A stretch of 6,912 nt of DNA. Origin: Burkholderiales bacterium. GTDB taxonomy: Bacteria > Pseudomonadota > Gammaproteobacteria > Burkholderiales > Burkholderiaceae_E. Of this stretch, positions 3,958 through 6,912 are shown piece by piece; the stretch's first letter is position 1; each line of letters starts with the position of its first letter. The notes below the pieces were generated by a model. It worked only from the letters and a program-made list of their open reading frames with translations, searched no databases and had not been told where the DNA came from. A program made the translations under genes and the position numbers. The DNA lies in NCBI GenBank assembly GCA_027489195.1, contig JAIYAG010000298.1, forward strand, positions 1 through 6,912, read 5' to 3'.

Positions 3958-5415
3958 ATGGCATCGCCGATCACCGCCAGCAGCAGCATCGACGTCCAGG
4001 GCATGGTGTCGAACCTGATGTCGTTCGAGCGCAAGCCGCTGACGCAGATGCAGACCGAGGCGAAGAAGATCGACACCAAGGTGTCGGCCTACGGCAAGCT
4101 GCAGAGCCAGGTGGCGGCCTTCCGGGACGCATCGGCCACGCTGTCCAGGCTCGAGACCTGGCGCACGGTCAAGGCCGCGAGCGCCGATGCGGCGTCGGTC
4201 GAGGTCACCGCGAGCGCCGGCGCCGGCGCGTCGCAGCACATGGTCGCGGTGCAGCAGCTCGCGCAGTCCCAGACCGTCTCCAGCGGCGCGTATGCGTCCT
4301 CGGCGGCGATCGTCGGCGGCGGCACGGTGCGCATCCAGCTCGGCACGCAGCCCACCGGCGCCGCCAGCTTCACCCCCGACGCGGCGCGCCCGGAGGTGGC
4401 GGTGACGGTGCCCGCCGGGGCGACGCTCGCCGATGTCCGCGATTCGATCAATGCCGCGGGCGCGGGCGTGCGCGCCTCGATCGTGCGCGACGGCGATCAG
4501 GTCAGGCTCTTCGTCACCGGCTCGGACAGCGGCGGCAACCAGGCGTTCCGCATGCAGGTGGACGACGCCGACGGCACGCCCACCAATGCCACCGGCCTGT
4601 CGGCCATCGCCTTCGACCCGGTCGCCGCGGTCGGTGCGGGGCGCAACCTCGCCCTGGTGAGGCAGGCGGTCGACTCGCAGTACACGATCGACGGCGTGGC
4701 GCTCACCGGACGCAGCAACCGCATCGCGGGCGCCATGGACGGCATCGACCTGGTGCTGAAGAAGGTCACCGCCGCGGAGGTCCAGGTCGACGTCACCGTC
4801 GACGCCGAGGCGCTGAAGACCTCGACCCAGAAGTTCGTCGACACCTACAACGCGCTGAACAAGCTGCTGGCCGAGCAGACCAAGTACGACGAGACCACCA
4901 AGACCGCGGGCCCCCTGCAGGGCGACCGCACCGCGGTGAGCATCCTCGGGCAGGTCCGCGGGATCGTGCGCGAGACGGTCACCGGAGGCACGCTGTCGAA
5001 GCTGGCCGACGTCGGCATCACGCTGCAGCGCGACGGCTCGCTGGCGCTCTCGAGCAGCGCGTTCGCGTCGGCGACGGTGGACCCGTCCAAGCTCGAGAAG
5101 CTCTTCGCCGCCCCGGGCACGCCCGTCACGGCTCCTGACGGCACGGTCAGCACGCCCGACCGCGGCCTGATGGTGCGCTTCAAGTCGCTCGGCGACTCGC
5201 TGCTGGCCAGCGACGGCTCGGTGCAGACCGCCACCGACGCCTGGGCCGCACGGCTCAAGGCGAACAAGAACCGCCAGGCCGCCTTCGAGGTCAGGATGAC
5301 CGACGTCGAGAAGCGGCTGCTGCGACAGTATTCGTCGCTGGACGCCCAGCTTGCTGCGGCGCAGCAATCGAGTTCGGCCCTCGCGAGCGCGCTGTCGGCA
5401 CTGCCGAAAACCTGA
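3958..5415 (+). CDS. fliD: Flagellar filament capping protein FliD (hook-associated protein 2)
   Basis: FliD forms the oligomeric cap at the filament tip and guides insertion of flagellin. The 485-residue protein (E. coli 468) opens with the FliD_N signature IDVQGMVSNLMSFERKPLTQ (residues 11-30) and a predicted helical stretch to about residue 70. Around residues 156-200, TLADVRDSINAAGAGVRASI and the following DGDQVRLFVTGSDSGG form the flagellin-IN type repeat common in hook-associated proteins. FliD_C spans about 230-475, including LVLKKVTAAEVQVDVTVDAE and TQKFVDTYNALNKLLAEQTK. The end (about 450-485) is a helical D0-like tail, AQLAAAQQSSSALASALS. AAGGAG (3945-3950) lies 7 bases before the ATG. 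The gene follows the second flagellin after 93 bases, with an intervening hairpin and no visible FliA-type promoter, so it is probably transcribed by read-through. Confidence 0.96.
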   Translation: MASPITASSSIDVQGMVSNLMSFERKPLTQMQTEAKKIDTKVSAYGKLQSQVAAFRDASATLSRLETWRTVKAASADAASVEVTASAGAGASQHMVAVQQLAQSQTVSSGAYASSAAIVGGGTVRIQLGTQPTGAASFTPDAARPEVAVTVPAGATLADVRDSINAAGAGVRASIVRDGDQVRLFVTGSDSGGNQAFRMQVDDADGTPTNATGLSAIAFDPVAAVGAGRNLALVRQAVDSQYTIDGVALTGRSNRIAGAMDGIDLVLKKVTAAEVQVDVTVDAEALKTSTQKFVDTYNALNKLLAEQTKYDETTKTAGPLQGDRTAVSILGQVRGIVRETVTGGTLSKLADVGITLQRDGSLALSSSAFASATVDPSKLEKLFAAPGTPVTAPDGTVSTPDRGLMVRFKSLGDSLLASDGSVQTATDAWAARLKANKNRQAAFEVRMTDVEKRLLRQYSSLDAQLAAAQQSSSALASALSALPKT

Positions 5416-5436
5416 CCTTTTCCGCGCTTGGGCAGC

Positions 5437-5463
5437 TCAAGCGGACCTACGGAGCGCCGATAA
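5437..5463 (+). promoter_or_regulatory. FliA (sigma-28) type promoter for fliS-fliT and the downstream brake gene
   Basis: TCAAGCGG (5437-5444), an 11-base spacer and a perfect GCCGATAA (5456-5463) match the FliA consensus. The -10 matches at 8 of 8 positions and the TxAAG core of the -35 is present. Transcription would start near 5470, giving a leader of about 27 bases before the fliS ATG. Its -35 shares TCAAG with the motA promoter, whereas the flagellin promoter has TAAAG. Confidence 0.8.
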
Positions 5464-5496
5464 CCAATACATCGGCTCACCCATCGGTCACACGCC

Positions 5497-5913
5497 ATGT
5501 TCGCCACCGCTGCCAACGTCTCCAAAGCCTACAGCCGCCTCGCCGTCGAGAGCGCCGCCCTCGGCGCCGATGCCCACCAGCTGGTCGGCATGCTCTTCGC
5601 CGGCGCGATCACCGCGATCGGTCAGTCCCGCGCGGCGCTCGCCCGCGGCGACATCGGCGCGAAGGCGCTCGCCTCGTCCAAGGCGATCCGCCTGGTCGAC
5701 GAAGGCCTGAAGGTCGCCGTCGACCGCAGCGTCGGCACCATGGGCGAGCAGCTCTACCAGATCTACGACTACTGCGCCCGCCGTCTGCTGCACGCGCATC
5801 TCAAGCACGACGACCGCGCGTACGCCGAAGTCGCCGCCCTCCTCTCGGAGATCGAATCGGCCTGGCAGGCGATCTCGCCCACCGCCGGCGCGCCGATGCG
5901 CCGCGTGTCATGA
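5497..5913 (+). CDS. fliS: Flagellin export chaperone FliS
   Basis: FliS binds the disordered C-terminal part of flagellin in the cytoplasm, prevents early polymerisation and aids export. The 138-residue protein (Salmonella about 135) shows the family pattern: VSKAYSRLAVESAALGADAH (residues 8-27) and QLVGMLFAGAITAIGQSRAA. Then follow KAIRLVDEGLKVAVD, QLYQIYDYCARRLLHAHLKHD and a final helix EIESAWQAI. The ATG start fits the family, but no clear Shine-Dalgarno site precedes it (the upstream bases are CATCGGTCACACGCC). Initiation may therefore rely on the short leader itself. The gene lies 81 bases after fliD and has its own strong FliA-type promoter. Its stop overlaps the fliT start by four bases (ATGA). 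With two slightly different flagellin C-termini upstream, this one FliS presumably serves both. Confidence 0.95.
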   Translation: MFATAANVSKAYSRLAVESAALGADAHQLVGMLFAGAITAIGQSRAALARGDIGAKALASSKAIRLVDEGLKVAVDRSVGTMGEQLYQIYDYCARRLLHAHLKHDDRAYAEVAALLSEIESAWQAISPTAGAPMRRVS

Positions 5914-6251
5914 GCACGGTGCGGGCCGAGGCGGAGATCGACCGCCTGATCGGCTTCTACCTGTCGATCGAGCGGGCGAGCCGCGACATGCTGGCGGCCG
6001 CCCAGGACAGCGACTGGGAGCGCGTGGGCGCGATCCAGGAGCACTGCGGCGTGCTGATCGACCAGGTGCGCCGCCTGCACGGGCGGGTCGCGCTGACCCG
6101 CGCCGAGCAGCGCGCCAAGCTGAAGATCGTGCGCCAGATCGTCCAGAACGAGGCTCAGATCAGGCGCCTGGCCTATCCGTGGACGGAGCGCTACGAGTAC
6201 CTGATGCTGGGCAAGGACCTCGGGCCCGGAGCCGGCCTGTCGGTGTCCTGA
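5910..6251 (+). CDS. fliT: Flagellar chaperone FliT (FliD chaperone)
   Basis: In enteric bacteria FliT binds FliD before export and, once FliD is secreted, binds FlhD4C2 and blocks its DNA binding. This 113-residue protein (Salmonella about 122) is mostly helical and charged. It fits the weakly conserved family: IDRLIGFYLSIERASRDMLA (residues 10-29), then DSDWERVGAIQEHCGVLIDQ, and near the end IVQNEAQIRRLAYPWTERYE. The assignment rests on these features and on position after fliS. The start overlaps the fliS stop (ATGA) with no separate Shine-Dalgarno site, so translation is probably coupled to fliS. Since flhDC lies in the same window, anti-FlhDC feedback is possible, but whether it operates outside enterics is not shown by the sequence. 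Confidence 0.87.
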   Translation: MSTVRAEAEIDRLIGFYLSIERASRDMLAAAQDSDWERVGAIQEHCGVLIDQVRRLHGRVALTRAEQRAKLKIVRQIVQNEAQIRRLAYPWTERYEYLMLGKDLGPGAGLSVS

Positions 6252-6270
6252 GGCCGCGGGGGTCGACACG

Positions 6271-6912
6271 ATGCCGCACGACACCGGTCCGGTCCGGGAC
6301 CCCGGCGTCCTGGAGCGCTTCGGCATCGAGGACGGTGCCGAACGCCTGAGGCTGCTGCGGGCGCTCGCCGACTCGCGCGAGATGGTGACCCTGCACACCG
6401 CCGACGACGCCGACTGTCACGTGGTGTCGCGCGTGCTCGGCGTGGACGCCGGCGCCGGCACGGTCGACCTCGAATTCAACACCGACGAGGCGCGGCGCGA
6501 TGCGTTCCGCGGCGCGGTCGGGGTCACGGCGGTCGCGCTGCTCGACCGGGTCAAGCTGCAGTTCGGGCTGGGGCGCTTCACCCTCGTCGGCGAAGGCGAG
6601 CGCGGTCGCATCCGTGCGCCGCTGCCGCGCAGCCTGGTGCGGCTGCAGCGCCGCGACGCCTTCCGGGTCGAGCCCACCCCGTCCGCCGTGCCCCGCCTGT
6701 GGCTGCGCGAGCACGGTGGCGAGCGGTCGGTGCGCATCCTCGACGTCTCGGCGACCGGCCTGGCGTTCGAGGTCGTGCCGGATGCCGTCGTGCCGCAGGT
6801 CGGCACCTGTCTGGGTGCCTGCCGGCTCGAGCTGCCGGCGATGGCGCCGATCCGCTGCGACCTGCTGGTCCGGGCGGTCGAGCCGAACGTCGATCCGTTC
6901 TCGGATCCGGCC
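6271..6912 (+). CDS. ycgR: YcgR-like flagellar brake with PilZ domain, N-terminal 214 codons (cut by window edge)
   Basis: YcgR-type proteins bind cyclic di-GMP through a PilZ domain and then act on the motor to slow swimming. The visible 214 residues form an N-terminal YcgR-like beta-barrel region (about 20-118) and then a PilZ domain. The PilZ domain has both ligand motifs: RxxxR as Arg128-DAF-Arg132 within LQRRDAFRV, and DxSxxG as Asp158-VSATG163. E. coli YcgR is 244 residues, so roughly the last 30-50 residues are probably missing. The ATG at 6271 lies 19 bases after the fliT stop, with a GGGGG run about 9 bases upstream as a possible ribosome binding site. The spacing makes it very likely part of the fliS-fliT transcript, and so FliA-driven. 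The gene symbol is given by family resemblance; other PilZ flagellar proteins are possible. Confidence 0.85.
   Translation, partial: MPHDTGPVRDPGVLERFGIEDGAERLRLLRALADSREMVTLHTADDADCHVVSRVLGVDAGAGTVDLEFNTDEARRDAFRGAVGVTAVALLDRVKLQFGLGRFTLVGEGERGRIRAPLPRSLVRLQRRDAFRVEPTPSAVPRLWLREHGGERSVRILDVSATGLAFEVVPDAVVPQVGTCLGACRLELPAMAPIRCDLLVRAVEPNVDPFSDPA

Noticed and set aside
2914..5367. An 817-residue open frame on the minus strand, antisense to the second flagellin and fliD
   Set aside because: It is a shadow of strongly biased GC-rich codons on the plus strand. Its product is an Arg/Gly/Val/Asp-rich low-complexity chain with no recognisable domain, and it crosses two well-supported genes.
5769..6714. 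Minus-strand open frames opposite fliS, fliT and the PilZ gene
   Set aside because: They are compositional shadows without domains or initiation signals. The plus-strand genes are supported by motifs and overlapping starts and stops.
1..6912. tRNA, rRNA, CRISPR array, insertion sequence, attachment site or riboswitch
   Set aside because: None was recognised on either strand. The only sizeable repeats are those shared by the two flagellin genes.

Overview
This window is a flagellar gene locus from a GC-rich proteobacterium, most likely a betaproteobacterium of the order Burkholderiales. That placement is an inference. It rests on three things: the FlhDC master regulator, which is found mainly in beta- and gammaproteobacteria; short flagellins of about 280 residues with little beyond the conserved ends; and very high GC with C/G-ending codons. 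Every recognisable gene belongs to flagellar assembly, regulation, rotation or braking. No RNA gene, insertion sequence or CRISPR array was seen.

Left arm, minus strand, reading right to left from about 1624: flhD and flhC (master regulator subunits, one base apart), then a 189-base gap, then the first 187 codons of motA (stator), which runs off the left edge. The gap holds a good FliA (sigma-28) type promoter for motA and several short stem-loops.

Centre, 1625-1951: a divergent intergenic region. It carries a FliA-type promoter for the first flagellin gene and a structured flagellin leader. Toward flhD it holds a leader that could fold against the ribosome binding site.

Right arm, plus strand: two tandem flagellin genes (about 85% identical at protein level by hand alignment, with perfect 81- and 72-base shared blocks), fliD (filament cap), fliS (flagellin chaperone) with its own near-perfect FliA-type promoter, fliT (FliD chaperone, overlapping fliS by 4 bases), and a YcgR-like PilZ flagellar brake cut by the right edge. 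Strong GC-rich hairpins without U-tracts lie between the two flagellin genes and between the second flagellin gene and fliD.

Together, FlhDC starts the cascade. FliA then drives the late genes: flagellin, cap, chaperones and stator. The PilZ protein probably links cyclic di-GMP to motor braking. Nothing here demands a new system. The most interesting signals are the flagellin pair, the structured spacers that may set flagellin:cap stoichiometry, the three FliA promoter variants, and a brake gene placed in the chaperone transcript.
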